From assembly GCA_011316305.1 (NCBI GenBank), contig SAUG01000060.1, positions 1 to 64,000 on the forward strand: a stretch of DNA of 64,000 nt, read 5' to 3'. Shown piece after piece: positions 22,081-32,235 of the stretch; position 1 is the first letter of the stretch; every line of letters starts with the position of its first letter. The translations under genes and the position numbers were made by a program. Source of the DNA: Rusavskia elegans. Taxonomy: Eukaryota > Ascomycota > Lecanoromycetes > Teloschistales > Teloschistaceae. The notes under the pieces are model-generated. The model ran no database searches and was not told the DNA's origin. It saw only the letters and a list, made by a program, of their open reading frames with translations.

Positions 22081-24326
22081 TTTAGTATTTTAAGACTTTT
22101 AAAAAAAAAGATGATAATTTTACTATTTAAAAATAACAAATCCTATTTAAATTTATTGAGATTAATAATTTTATATCTTTTAATTCGACCGAAGGTTGTA
22201 TATTAACCGACTAAATAGTATCTAATAAATCTATACCAGATTTTAATTCGAATAATTTTAATAGATTTCTAAAGAAATTTAACTTCTTCTAGGTATTAGA
22301 ATCGTCTAACGTATAAAAAAATATCTAGCGAAAGATTTTTTTTTTCTATTAAAATCAGGTTTATATATCGATATTATAAATAGTTTCTATATTTTCCAAT
22401 ACTTCCGCTAACTTTGATTTTTTAGTTACTATTTCGTCCTATAATAATAAAGATAGAAACTAGTTAAACATTTCGTATCTAAATTTCAGATTTAATCGTA
22501 ACTCGTTCTAAATATAAGATTTAATTTTTTATATAAGATTTTTATATATAAAAAGATTTATTATTTATAATTCTATTCGTTTTTCTATTGTATTTTCTTA
22601 CGCCGATACTTTTAAAATTAATTCTTTGAATTTATTATCTAGAATAATATACTAACTTTAACTTTTAACTTTTATAAAATCTATAAATTTAATAAATCTA
22701 TTTTCTATTTTAACTTCTACATCCGTAGTTTTATTATTTTATTAAAGATATTTATTAATATATTTTTTAATTTTTTCGTATAATCTTTTGGTTATTTTTT
22801 TATATTTTTCTATATTAATTAAAATTATTATTTTATATCTTTTAGTTTTTATTTTAAATATTACTATAAAGAGTTTTTCGATTTTATATAATTTAAATTC
22901 TATTATAGATTATTTACTTTTCTTTATTTTATTTAGTTTTATAGAATATTATCCTACTTAACTATTTTCTATTTAATAGATAGATTAAATGATTATTATT
23001 ATAATAAATACTTTTACTTTTTTTTATATATTTTTTAGCTCTATTTCTAAATAATCTTTTTATTATTTTAAACTAGAATTCGATTATCTCTGTTATTTTT
23101 TTAATTTAATAGATTTTTTTAAATTATTTTATTTTTTTATATAAATAATAAACTTTCGTTTTCGATTTTTTGGTTTCAGTAATATTAAATTCTATTAATA
23201 TTCTTTTTATTATTTAATAGTTTTTATTTTATTAAACGCCTATTTATCTATATTTATACCATTTGTACTATCTAGTATTAATTTTTATCATTAGTTTAAT
23301 AAATACTACTAGCGAGTCTAGTTTTTTGATTACTATTATAACTTCTTTTAATTCTCTTATTAAGTCTTTAATAGAAGTAGATTTTCAGAACTAAATCTTT
23401 TGAATCTATTTTATAAACTAAAATTCTAAAATAAATAATATAAATAATTATCGATTTTTACTATTTTAGAACTATTAGTTTCCTTTTTATTATCCTACTT
23501 TTATTACTATAATTAAATTACTAAAATTATAAAAGATCTATATTATTTTCTTTTCTTTTTAATTTTCCGAATTATTAAAATAGTTTTCTATATTAAGCTA
23601 TATTTAATTAAAGGCTATCTTCTTTAGATATATTATTATTAATAGAATTTAAATTAGTTTTTTGGAAATTAGTTATTATCTAATGTAAAGTATATATTTA
23701 TTTAGATAAACTATAGTTTTAAAAATCTTCTTTTTCCTTTATAGAGATATAGTATTACTATTCTAATAGTATTACTTCGTTCTATAGAACGAGATAATAA
23801 AACTACTATAGTAAAAAATTAAAATATTATATTTTTCTATATTAGAAAACGTTATATTCGAGTCTAACTATAGCTATTAACGTAGTTTCTCGCCGGAATG
23901 GATTGGGAAAACCTATTGGAGTTTGGTATAGTGGATCCTTTTGGGTTGGTATGGTATAGATTTTAGAGGCCTCTAATCTAATCTATTTAAATAGTATAGA
24001 TTTTTTAAATTGTCCTGCAAGATATCCTATATCTTTTTTCGTTAAATCTATACGTATTAGACCTATTTAACTATATTTTTTCTTTTAATTAAGCTTCGGC
24101 CCTTACCCTATTAAAAATCTATACTATTTACACCCCAATCTAAAAAACCTAATACTCTATTGGTATGGGTTTTACAGGCTAAAACCCATATCAACCCAAT
24201 CCATTCCGGCGAGAAAACGTAGTTCGAGCTATTAAATAGTAAAATAGATCTAGTATAACGATTATAATAAACTCTATATAATTTTTGGATTATTTTATAT
24301 AGTTACGAATTTGCTAATATAGATCT
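22081..24326 (-). mobile_element. Partial LTR-A element (internal region plus one LTR)
   Basis: From about 22081 the sequence matches the internal part of the complete LTR-A copy at 41495-44034; for example the TTTAGTATTTTAAG.. start and the AATAGATTTCTAAAGAAATTT block recur in the same order. One LTR follows from ~23829, interrupted by a MITE (23887-24214), and breaks off at ~24326 against a fragment of the TAGACTGGCC family. The second LTR is missing. Heavily RIP-mutated; any coding would be on the minus strand, by comparison with the other copies. Confidence 0.65.
23887..24214. mobile_element. 328-bp MITE inserted in an LTR, 8-bp duplication AACGTAGT
   Basis: Terminal inverted repeats TTCTCGCCGGAATGGATTGG and its complement at the right end, flanked by identical AACGTAGT (23879-23886 and 24215-24222). 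The duplicated bases belong to the interrupted LTR (..GCGTAGTTCGA.. in other copies), so the insertion is unambiguous. The interior keeps more CA/TG than the surrounding LTR, so it is probably younger than most of the RIP in this tract. Confidence 0.88.
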
Positions 24327-24410
24327 AATTAGACTGGCCGTTTTATCGGATTTCGAACCCGGAATCGTATTTCGAAATCCGACTTCTAATCCGAATAGAC
24401 AACTGCTAGG
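24327..24410. mobile_element. Fragment of the TAGACTGGCC MITE family
   Basis: Starts TAGACTGGCCG and keeps the TTTCGAACCCGG and ATCCGA subterminal motifs, but only about 80 bp is recognisable and no right terminus with a duplication was found. It abuts the truncated LTR-A copy. Confidence 0.55.
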
Positions 24411-25161
24411 CTCGAACTAGTATTTTAGTCGCGTTAGACTCGTTTATCGCGGCTTGGCGAGTCTTTGGCGAGTCCTCGAGTCTAGATCTAAAATATTCGT
24501 CTCTTTGACGTTGTTACGCAATACGTATTTGATATCAGAAAATGTAAATAATATAAATTGAAAAGATTAATCAAATATTGTTAAGGATCGATTTAAATAT
24601 ATATAAATAGTAAAATTTTCTAAAAGTTATAGAAAAACCTTCGATATTTATCTATAGAATTCATTATTAGAGAATATATACGCTAGGCCTATCAGATAAT
24701 CAATTTTTTAGATATTTTCTATTTATCGTAGATAGTAAAGCTGACTAAATTTTTATTAGATAAATGTATCCGGGGTTGAATATAACAAATATAGTTAATA
24801 ATATAAAAATTAAAAAATTTCAATCAATAGGAAATTAGATATCACGTATATAAGAAAAAATCCTCGTTAGTATTTAGTAATAAATCTATCAAGCTTGCGT
24901 TTAACCTGTTCTAAATCCAAAATATTTACTTTTCTACTAAAACTAATTCAAAGTGGTTATTACGAAGGCTTGGATATCTCTATATCTATATCAAGAATAT
25001 AAACGAAGGAAAGCGTATAGAAAAAGCTCGCTAAAGGAAAGATTCCTGTCACCAGAGGAAAAGAATTCGCGAAGAGAGGCAATAGTGCTATCACCACGAA
25101 TTCGGATGATTATCTAAAACGCCCTTGACTTGGCCTGCCTCTATATAGTTGTTCCATTTCT
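24411..25161. other. AT-rich flank grading into gene island, no gene
   Basis: 24665-24775 is the second arm of the inverted repeat. The rest is AT-rich and stop-dense until about 25000, where GC rises ahead of the 3' end of the minus-strand gene at 25162. Nothing else recognised. Confidence 0.4.
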
Positions 25162-26195
25162 TCATTCTAGATCTTTCCCGCTGGCGTATGTTGCTGCTTC
25201 CTTGTCGAAAAGAGGATAGAATTTCTCGAACAAGGGCTCCTCCTCCCAGATACTATTAGACTTCAGTCTTCCCTCCAACTTCGTCCGTCCTTCGTTGAGA
25301 AGCTTCGACAGCCGATCCAGAGCCTTTAGATTCTTTCCTATACCCAGAACGTCATCGATTGTCAGAAGCGGTTCCAGAGGGAGGACCATCAGATCAGAAG
25401 CCCTCGGAAGCTTCACGTCTGATTCATAGATCCTTCGCACAGCTTCGGAGACGAATGGATTGTGAAGTTCAATCTGCTATCGCAGCCTGTTAGCAGGTCG
25501 AAAATGGAACTGATCGGTTCTCATACCGCTAGCAGATGCGGATCGATGGCTGGTGGATGAGCTTGGAAGGAACGGAAAAGATGCGTATGATAAGCGTCAA
25601 AGGCTTGAATGACCGGTGGGCAGGAGCCTCTAACAGGTTCTAGGAATCGATAGAAGGTCGCTTCGAACCATGCGAGCAAAGGGATTCCGTGGAAAAAGTC
25701 AAGACTTTGGGTGACAATTTCCTTCAGCGCGACTGTATTGAAAGCCTTACTGCCTGTCGTTTGAAGGGGACGTAGGAACGGCGCAGTATCTGGCACTTGC
25801 TCTGGCTGGACACCGGGGAAAAGGCATAGTCCTAGTTGTCTTTCCCTTCGAAATTGCCTAATAGGTGCATGCTGCGTCAGAAGCAGTATCTCGGGATATT
25901 CTTGCGACGTGTTCCAGGAATGTTTGTGATTTTTCATGGCTTGAATAGCCCACGCGTCGGAGGCATGCTCCCATCTGACAATCTTCTTGTAGCGCACTTC
26001 GTAGGGATATCTTGGAAGGGCCTTTGCGCTGATCCAAGACTTGAATTTTTCGTTCGACAATAGAGGAGAATAATGTAGAGGGTGGTTGGGTGGTATCGGT
26101 ATCGCAGGTTGACGAACCAAAGCTGTGTAGCGTGAGGAGTCCTCTGTCGTAGAACAATCAGCTTGCACAAGGTGGGTAGAATCGCTGTCCACCAT
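25162..26195 (-). CDS. Two-exon protein of unknown function
   Basis: Exon 1 runs 26195-25527 and exon 2 25476-25162, separated by a 50-bp intron (25477-25526) with an ideal fungal structure: GTATGAG donor, CTGCTAACA branch site, GATAG acceptor. Frame is kept across it, giving 327 residues. I start at ATG 26195 (CTCCATGG context). The frame also contains an ATG at 26321 that would add a hydrophobic 42-residue leader, which I consider less likely but cannot exclude. The protein is soluble-looking and Pro/His/Phe-rich, with an aromatic segment (FHGIPLLAWFEATFYRFLEP) in the middle and a helical, Leu-rich C-terminus (DRLSKLLNEGRTKLEGRL). No catalytic or domain motif recognised, so no function assigned. 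It is the only gene in this small island, flanked by transposon tracts on both sides. Confidence 0.72.
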
Positions 26196-27661
26196 GGAGT
26201 AAAGTGGCGTGAAGAGGATCGAGAAACTTTGCTGGCCGTGAAAGAGTAGGTAGTAAATTAAGAATGTAGAACAAGAAGCTGGGAGAGTGTGTATCCAGCT
26301 GCAAGGAGGTGTCCGTCCCATAGCCTGTGTACTGTCACTCGTGCAGTCGGGCCTCACGTCGACCTATCGCAAGGCTACACAATCACATTACCCCATGCCC
26401 CATTCGAGGACTCAGCCACCCGGGAATACCACATGATCCGCTCCGTCTTGTTATCCTCGTGCGTATCCCCCACAGGCACGCCACTGCCTTACTAGGTTAG
26501 GTTGAGCCATTTCGTCGTGGTCCAGGAGTAGAAAAACGATCTGGTGGTGAGTAGGTGACCTTACAAAGGGTTACAAATTCCTTTCATTGCTCATCGAATA
26601 AAATGATCATGGTTCGGCCGAATTTTGATCGACTGAAAGGGGAGGACGTGCCAAGACAACCTGGACATTACTTCAAATCCAACCGACGCGCGCACATCGC
26701 GACCATCGTCGGCCGTAGTGTCCTGCGGGTGGATACAAGGGTAGAAGATCGTCGTTTGAAGACGCAGAGCAAGCCGCTGCAACCTTCAGAGTTGTGTGCC
26801 ACAAACAACGCGTAACGTGCTGTAGCATATCAATATGACTTTTTCTCCCCATTCCCTGTGCTCAATGGCCCACATGTTTCAATTGCATCTATAGTACCGG
26901 AGTAATGATGCAACCTCATTCATGTCGAGTCCGCGATCATCAAGAATATATGCTGGTTGAGCTTGAGAATGGCCACGTCCTGAATACCGAAACTGTGTTG
27001 TCTCAAACGCGGATTAACTTCAGAAGAATTCAGTCTGCAGGACGTCAGCAATGATGACGCTCAGGATACTCCCTCTATCAAATGGAGGCTACGGGTTTTG
27101 TCTTTGGCTCTCGGAGTAACGTGGATTTCCGATTGCCCAGGCGTAAGGAGAGACACAGCGTCTGAATATAGATGACATATGGATCTTCTCGAATCTGTGT
27201 AGTAGGGAACGCAACAGCTCTACCAGATGCATGCATCCCACAAACGGGCGTGAATCAGGAACCCAAAGTGCAATGAAGTTGTGATTATGTCAGCATTGAC
27301 TCTACGTAACGCCACGCAATCGGAGCTTCGTAAGCTCAACTAAAAAACCTTCTCTGTGGCTTAGCTGGAATTTGGTAATAGCGATACAAAGCTGGTGTTG
27401 TGGATGAGGGACGCAGCTTAGATGTCGTGTCACCGTGATGTCGGAGCTTGCGCGCAGGTACGGTATGGAAAGGGCGCGCTTTTCGACCGATTTATATCCC
27501 CTCTATCAGCATGTTGGCCTCGCAGTGGAAAAACGAAAGGTGAGAGTGTCAAGGACGACCAAGGTAAACCTAGCTTTACCTGATAGAATCGCCCACGGCA
27601 AGATTGCCGAACATGATGGCTCATACCACGTTCTTGCACCTTTTTGCAATTAAGCTGATTA
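26196..27661. other. Normal-GC region without a supported gene
   Basis: The first part is promoter/5' UTR for the minus-strand gene. Short frames on both strands (for example 26555-26815 plus and 27430-27653 on both strands) overlap antisense, lack motifs and show no intron logic. The stretch ends at the TA target site of the Fot1-like element. I see no tRNA. Confidence 0.45.
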
Positions 27662-29971
27662 GCCGACGGTCAAGACCCCTAAGCTCGCTGGGCTCGCTTA
27701 GAGGGCCTCGGCTCAACGGACCAATCAGCTTAATAGACCTAAAAAGGGATATTATTGCGCGTATTATTATAATATAGCTAGAACTATTCCGATTCTAGAT
27801 ATTTTTAAATCGGATTAAAGCTCTAGTTTAGCGCTTTATATTATTAATATAATACTAAATAATTAGGTTAAAGGTAGTTATATTATTCGTAGATAGAGTT
27901 ATCGGATCTCGGGTATAATTATAATACGAATATCTTCTAAATATTCCTATTTAATAACTTTATAGAATACGTATTTAAAAACTATAGATTCTAAAGTCTA
28001 ATAAATAGTTTATACTTTAGCCTTTTTAGCGTATAATAATATTAGAGCGTTAAAGTCCTATACCTCCTAGGAAAGCTCGAATAGGTAGCGGCGTTCTAAA
28101 ACTTTAATATCGCTTTTCTTTTCCGAAACCTCTTCTATTACTTCCTTTTCCTCCTACTTGTTCGCTAATCGTTCTACCTCGGCGTTATAATCTACTATTT
28201 TTTAAATAACCTTTTCTAAACGTTTACGTTTATCTTTTTCCTTTAAAATAAGTTTAGCTATTTTTCTTTTATCTATTACTTCCGCCTTCTTTACCCGCTC
28301 CGAGTATATCTTTCTATATTCCTTCCGCTCGATAACTCTATATATAGATACCCTAAAGCTTTTAAAATTAGCTCGTATTTTTCGCTTAGCTATTTCCTTT
28401 AATACCTAATTAAAATCGCGAGTACGCAGTTTTAATATAAGCTAATCCCGTTTAGTAGCTTTAAGAAATCTGGTTATATATATAGGATTAATAATATAGG
28501 AGCCGTTATTCTCTTCCTAAATTTAATTAAGGAATTTAAAATCCCTTTTTATCGTATTAGGTCCTCGCGGAATATAATTAAGGCTTTCGAAATCGGTAGG
28601 GGGAGGTATAACTAGCCGAGCTACTATAGTTACTTTAGCGAAAAGATCTTTAGCTCGTATAGTTCGTAAAGGCGCTAGTATAACCTTAAAGTTAAAAGGA
28701 TAGATACTAGTATAGCGCTATAAGTTCTTAAACGTACCTTTAACGAACGTCTTATTACGGAAACCTTATAGAGCTACGAGGAATTCTAGGCGGGTAAATT
28801 TACCGTCGCCGTTACGAATTATCTTTTTAACGGTAGTATCGTAATTCGTTTTATATAGCTAGAAGATTTCTATATCTAATAGCTGCGTAAGATATATAAA
28901 ATAGGCAGGTAATTTAAATAGCTTAATATTATACTCGTCGGCTAAACTAAAAAGCTCTAGAATAATATAGGAACTAAAGCTATCGATAATAAATAGCTGG
29001 TATTTACCGACTCTTTTCTTTTCTATATCTTTAATGAAATAGTATAGCTAATCTAGTATAAGGTTATCGTTACTATACTCTATAGTCGAATATCTAAAGA
29101 ATATACTATTATTAAAGTCGTTTTCTATATTCTATTTATATATAATATACTAGGCCTTTCGAATAAACAGAGGAGGAATAGTCTCGCCGGTAGTACTAGG
29201 AAAAGGGGTTAAAATAAGGCTTAAATCGTAGAAAGACTACTAACTTGATTATTTCTACCGAGATATAGTAGTCGCGATTATATAGATCGGCGATAATATT
29301 CTTTTTCCTCTTATTTCTATCGAATATAACTACTATACGGGAGCGTATATAGCTAACTCGAAAGCTAGTTTTATCTATATTCTATATATTATCGGGTACG
29401 ATACTATATTCCTAAATCTTGATCTAGAGCTTACCGAAATACTCTTCTAATACCTTAATATAGTTAGTATCTTTTCTATTAATATTAAAAGAGCGTTAGG
29501 TAGTCGGGTAAAGTTCTAGATAACGCTTTATAAATCGTATAAACCAGTATTTACCGATAGGAGGAACCAGCGGGTCGTCGTAATATAGAATATAATTAGC
29601 GGCGCTTTTAACAAGCTAGAAGCTCGGTAACTAATTAATATTATCGAAGCGTTTAATATAATATATTAGAATATTTAGTTAAATATCGGTTAGACGTTCG
29701 TTAGTAGAATTTCTTATAGATTTAAAGTTGCCTCCGGCGATACGTTACCGCAGAATTTTAGCTTTAATATTATAATAGCGGGCGTATTTAGCGGTATCGT
29801 CGAATTCGTTATTATAGAAGGCTTTAACTACCTCTTCGTAATATCTTTCTGACGCGTAGTAGGCCTTAGTAGCTTTAGGTATGATATTATAGAGGTTTAA
29901 AATCAGAAGATGTAATTATAAAGAAAAGATCGTTTAAACTAATTGGTCCGTTAAGCCGTTTGACCGTCGGC
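27662..29971 (-). mobile_element. Complete but RIP-degenerated Fot1/pogo-like DNA transposon
   Basis: Ends are inverted: GCCGACGGTCAA at the left, TTGACCGTCGGC at the right, flanked by TA on both sides (27660-27661, 29972-29973), as for Tc1/mariner-pogo insertion. The minus strand, ignoring TAG/TAA, encodes a pogo-type transposase from ~29880 downward. The N-terminal helix-turn-helix includes ARYYNIKAKILR. Next comes a CENP-B-type segment, then RFIKRYLELYP, then the DDE core start written NIDKTSFRV where the family has NMDETGF. A Lys/Glu-rich C-terminal coiled coil follows near 28150-28300. Size 2.3 kb is normal for the group. The left terminal repeat has ~36 bp between GACGGTCAA and CAACGGACCAAT where the right has ~6 bp. 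Confidence 0.85.
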
Positions 29972-29983
29972 TACCAAGGGTTT

Positions 29984-30385
29984 TTAGGTTTCGCCCAGAC
30001 TGCCGGGAGCGCCACCCCCGGGAGCATTAGCGTATATCATGAACTTTTGATACCAACGACAAGAAATCCACTGCTTCAAGATTTCCGGCCTTTGAGATTT
30101 GGGCTTGCAGTACGCTAGATTAGTTTCTAAGCGAATCATCGTCTTGTAGTTATCCCACCTGTCGGGAACGCTAGGAGAGACGAGAATTTCAAAAGTCGCG
30201 GGAACTGCAAGCTCCTTGTTAAAGGGGGCCGCCACAACAGACTAAAAGTCGCGGGTTCTGCGGCTTCCCAGGAGCCGTTACATTGAACTAAAGATTGCCG
30301 GAGCTTTACGTACTAAAAGTCGCGGAATCTGCAAGTTCCTTGTCAAAAAAGGCCGCTAGACTGAATTAAAAAGTCGCGGAGACGC
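29984..30385. repeat. GC-rich segment with repeated AAAAGTCGCGG units
   Basis: AAAAGTCGCGG recurs at about 30190, 30244, 30309 and 30371, each (except the last) followed by CTGCAAG/CTGCGGC..CC(T/C)TG-like sequence, giving units of ~55-65 bp. The minus-strand frame 29984-30235 (83 codons, no recognised motif) runs through the first unit. It may be a remnant of a host gene or of another element; it is much less RIP-mutated than its surroundings. Confidence 0.5.
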
Positions 30386-30389
30386 GCGG

Positions 30390-30531
30390 GATTAATTAAT
30401 TAGGATTTTTTAGTAAATTCGTATAAAAGTTATATTAGATTAATACTTTTATATACTAGAGTTTAGCGCTAAAATCTTGTTTTAGCGGGTCGGATCGGGT
30501 TTTGTTTTAGTCCGATCCGACGGCCAATCTA
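30390..30531. mobile_element. Right-hand fragment of the TAGACTGGCC MITE family
   Basis: Contains the family core (ATTAATTAATTAGGATTTTTTAGTAAA..) and the right terminus CCGATCCGACGGCCAATCTA, a form of CGGCCAGTCTA. The matching left terminus was not found, so it is a truncated copy. Confidence 0.55.
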
Positions 30532-30879
30532 ATTATACGAAAAGTTTACTAAAACAATCTTGATCTATATATACGATTTAATCATTCGAATTTTGATTTT
30601 TATCTTTTACGAATTAGTATTAGAGGTATCAACCGATCAGATTACGCAATTATTTAAATTTAAATATTTATCGCGAATTCAATTAAAGATTCCCGAAAGA
30701 GCTAGATTTGGACTAAAATCTAGAGAAAAATCGTAATCTATTTAATCTTTTTAGATTTAATTCCAATTCGATCGATTTATACGAATACGAAACTATTTAT
30801 TAAATAAACCTTCTATATAAAAACTCTATAAAAATCGATTTCTAATCGATAGAAGAAATTCAAAAATTAGTTAATTTTC

Positions 30880-30987
30880 AAAGGATTCGAATCTTCGACC
30901 CGCCGGATTAACTCCGTTAACTCCGAAGAGCGCTGGATGCGTTGGGCTATCAGGTCACGCAGCGTTGCTACTGCGCCACCCGGGCCC
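30880..30987 (-). ncRNA. tRNA-like / SINE-like sequence with Pol III A and B boxes
   Basis: The reverse strand carries TGGCGCAGTAGC, a good A box, and about 75 bp later GATTCGAATCC, a B box with one mismatch. TGCGT..ACGCA could form an anticodon-like stem. The outer ends cannot pair as an acceptor stem, so it is not an intact tRNA. It may be a decayed tRNA gene or the head of a tRNA-derived SINE whose body would extend below 30880 into AT-rich sequence. Function not supported. Confidence 0.4.
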
Positions 30988-31297
30988 TTGATCTATAATA
31001 TATCGATAAAGCTGCCGTTTCGAATTCTTTAATAATCTAATTATTATATTCTACAGATATCTATCGTTCTATTCCAAGAACGGTTAGAATAAAACCTTAT
31101 ATTTTTATTTATAAATATAAAAAAAGATTTTACTATTTCTAATATCTATAAATGTTTTAAAATAGATCAAAATATACTGTTGTAATATCTCCAATTTTTT
31201 TTACATCAGAATATTCGAAAAGTAGCTTTGAAGGCCCTATAATTTTGATGGGGGCCCTGCGAACTCGAACGGTCCCCGAGCGCTCCGAGCGCCTAAG

Positions 31298-31735
31298 TAG
31301 ACTGGCCGTCGGGTCGGGTTTCGAATCCGGGTTGGCTAACTCGACTCGATCCGAGTCGAATCAGACTAAAACGTAACCCGACCCGACCGGGTTTCGAACC
31401 CGAGTTAGCTAACCCGACCCGACCGGGTTTCGAACCCGAGTTAGCTAACCCGACCCGACCCGCCAAAACTAGATCTTGGCGCCAAGCTCTAGTATAAAAG
31501 TATAATTCTTGTATAAAAGTATAATTCTAATATAATAGTTATACGAATAATTTAAAAAAATTCTAATTAATTAACCACGCTAGCTAGAAAGGTCCTAGTT
31601 GAATTATTTGTATTATCTAATTGCCTTACCTATTATATAAATTTAAATAATTAAAATATATAGGTTTATTTCATATATAGAAAGCTTGACGGGTACCCGG
31701 ATTCGACTCGGGTTCGACCCGAAGTGGCCAGTCTA
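31298..31735. mobile_element. hAT-like MITE (TAGACTGGCC family), cleanest copy
   Basis: Starts TAGACTGGCCGTCGGGTCGG and ends GAAGTGGCCAGTCTA, flanked by identical CGCCTAAG (31290-31297 and 31736-31743). At 438 bp it is little mutated. Inside, two tandem ~45-bp units (ACCCGACCCGACCGGG..GAGTTAGCTA) occupy ~31374-31465. The AT-rich core has AGTATAAAAGTATAATTCT repeats and ATTAATTAACCACGCTAGCTAG. No coding capacity. Confidence 0.92.
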
Positions 31736-32235
31736 CGCCTAAGGAATTATTAGAAGCGTTCAAAGCGCCCCGGGTTTTCTAGAACTTCTAAACGGCTAAT
31801 AATATTAATCGCTCTCTAAAAGAAAATTTCCTATAGGCTTATACTAGCGGCGTCTACTCGTTAACGTTATATAAAACGAACGATTAACGCTAACTAGATC
31901 GGGAATTAGAAGAATTTACGAAACCGGGGATTTTTATACGTGTAAAATCTAGCGCCGTTACTCGCGCGTATATTTTACCGCCTATAGAAGTACTAGCTGG
32001 AACTCGCTAAATAATCTATTGTATACTATATAGATATATTATATATACAGCCTTGGAGGTCCAGGAATCTACTAAAGCAATCCTGGACGCTCTAGGCTAG
32101 CCCAGAGCCCTTCGGGGCCCAAATTCGAAAACTCTGATATACTAATTCTAATATCTTCCAGAAAAACGAAACGTAAAAAGTTTTAAATAACTTTATTCGT
32201 TCGGGCTTTGCTAGAATTATCTAACAGTAAAGTAG

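Noticed and set aside
30880..30987. Intact tRNA gene
   Set aside because: A and B boxes present, but the acceptor stem cannot pair and the A-B spacing is too long for an uninterrupted tRNA.
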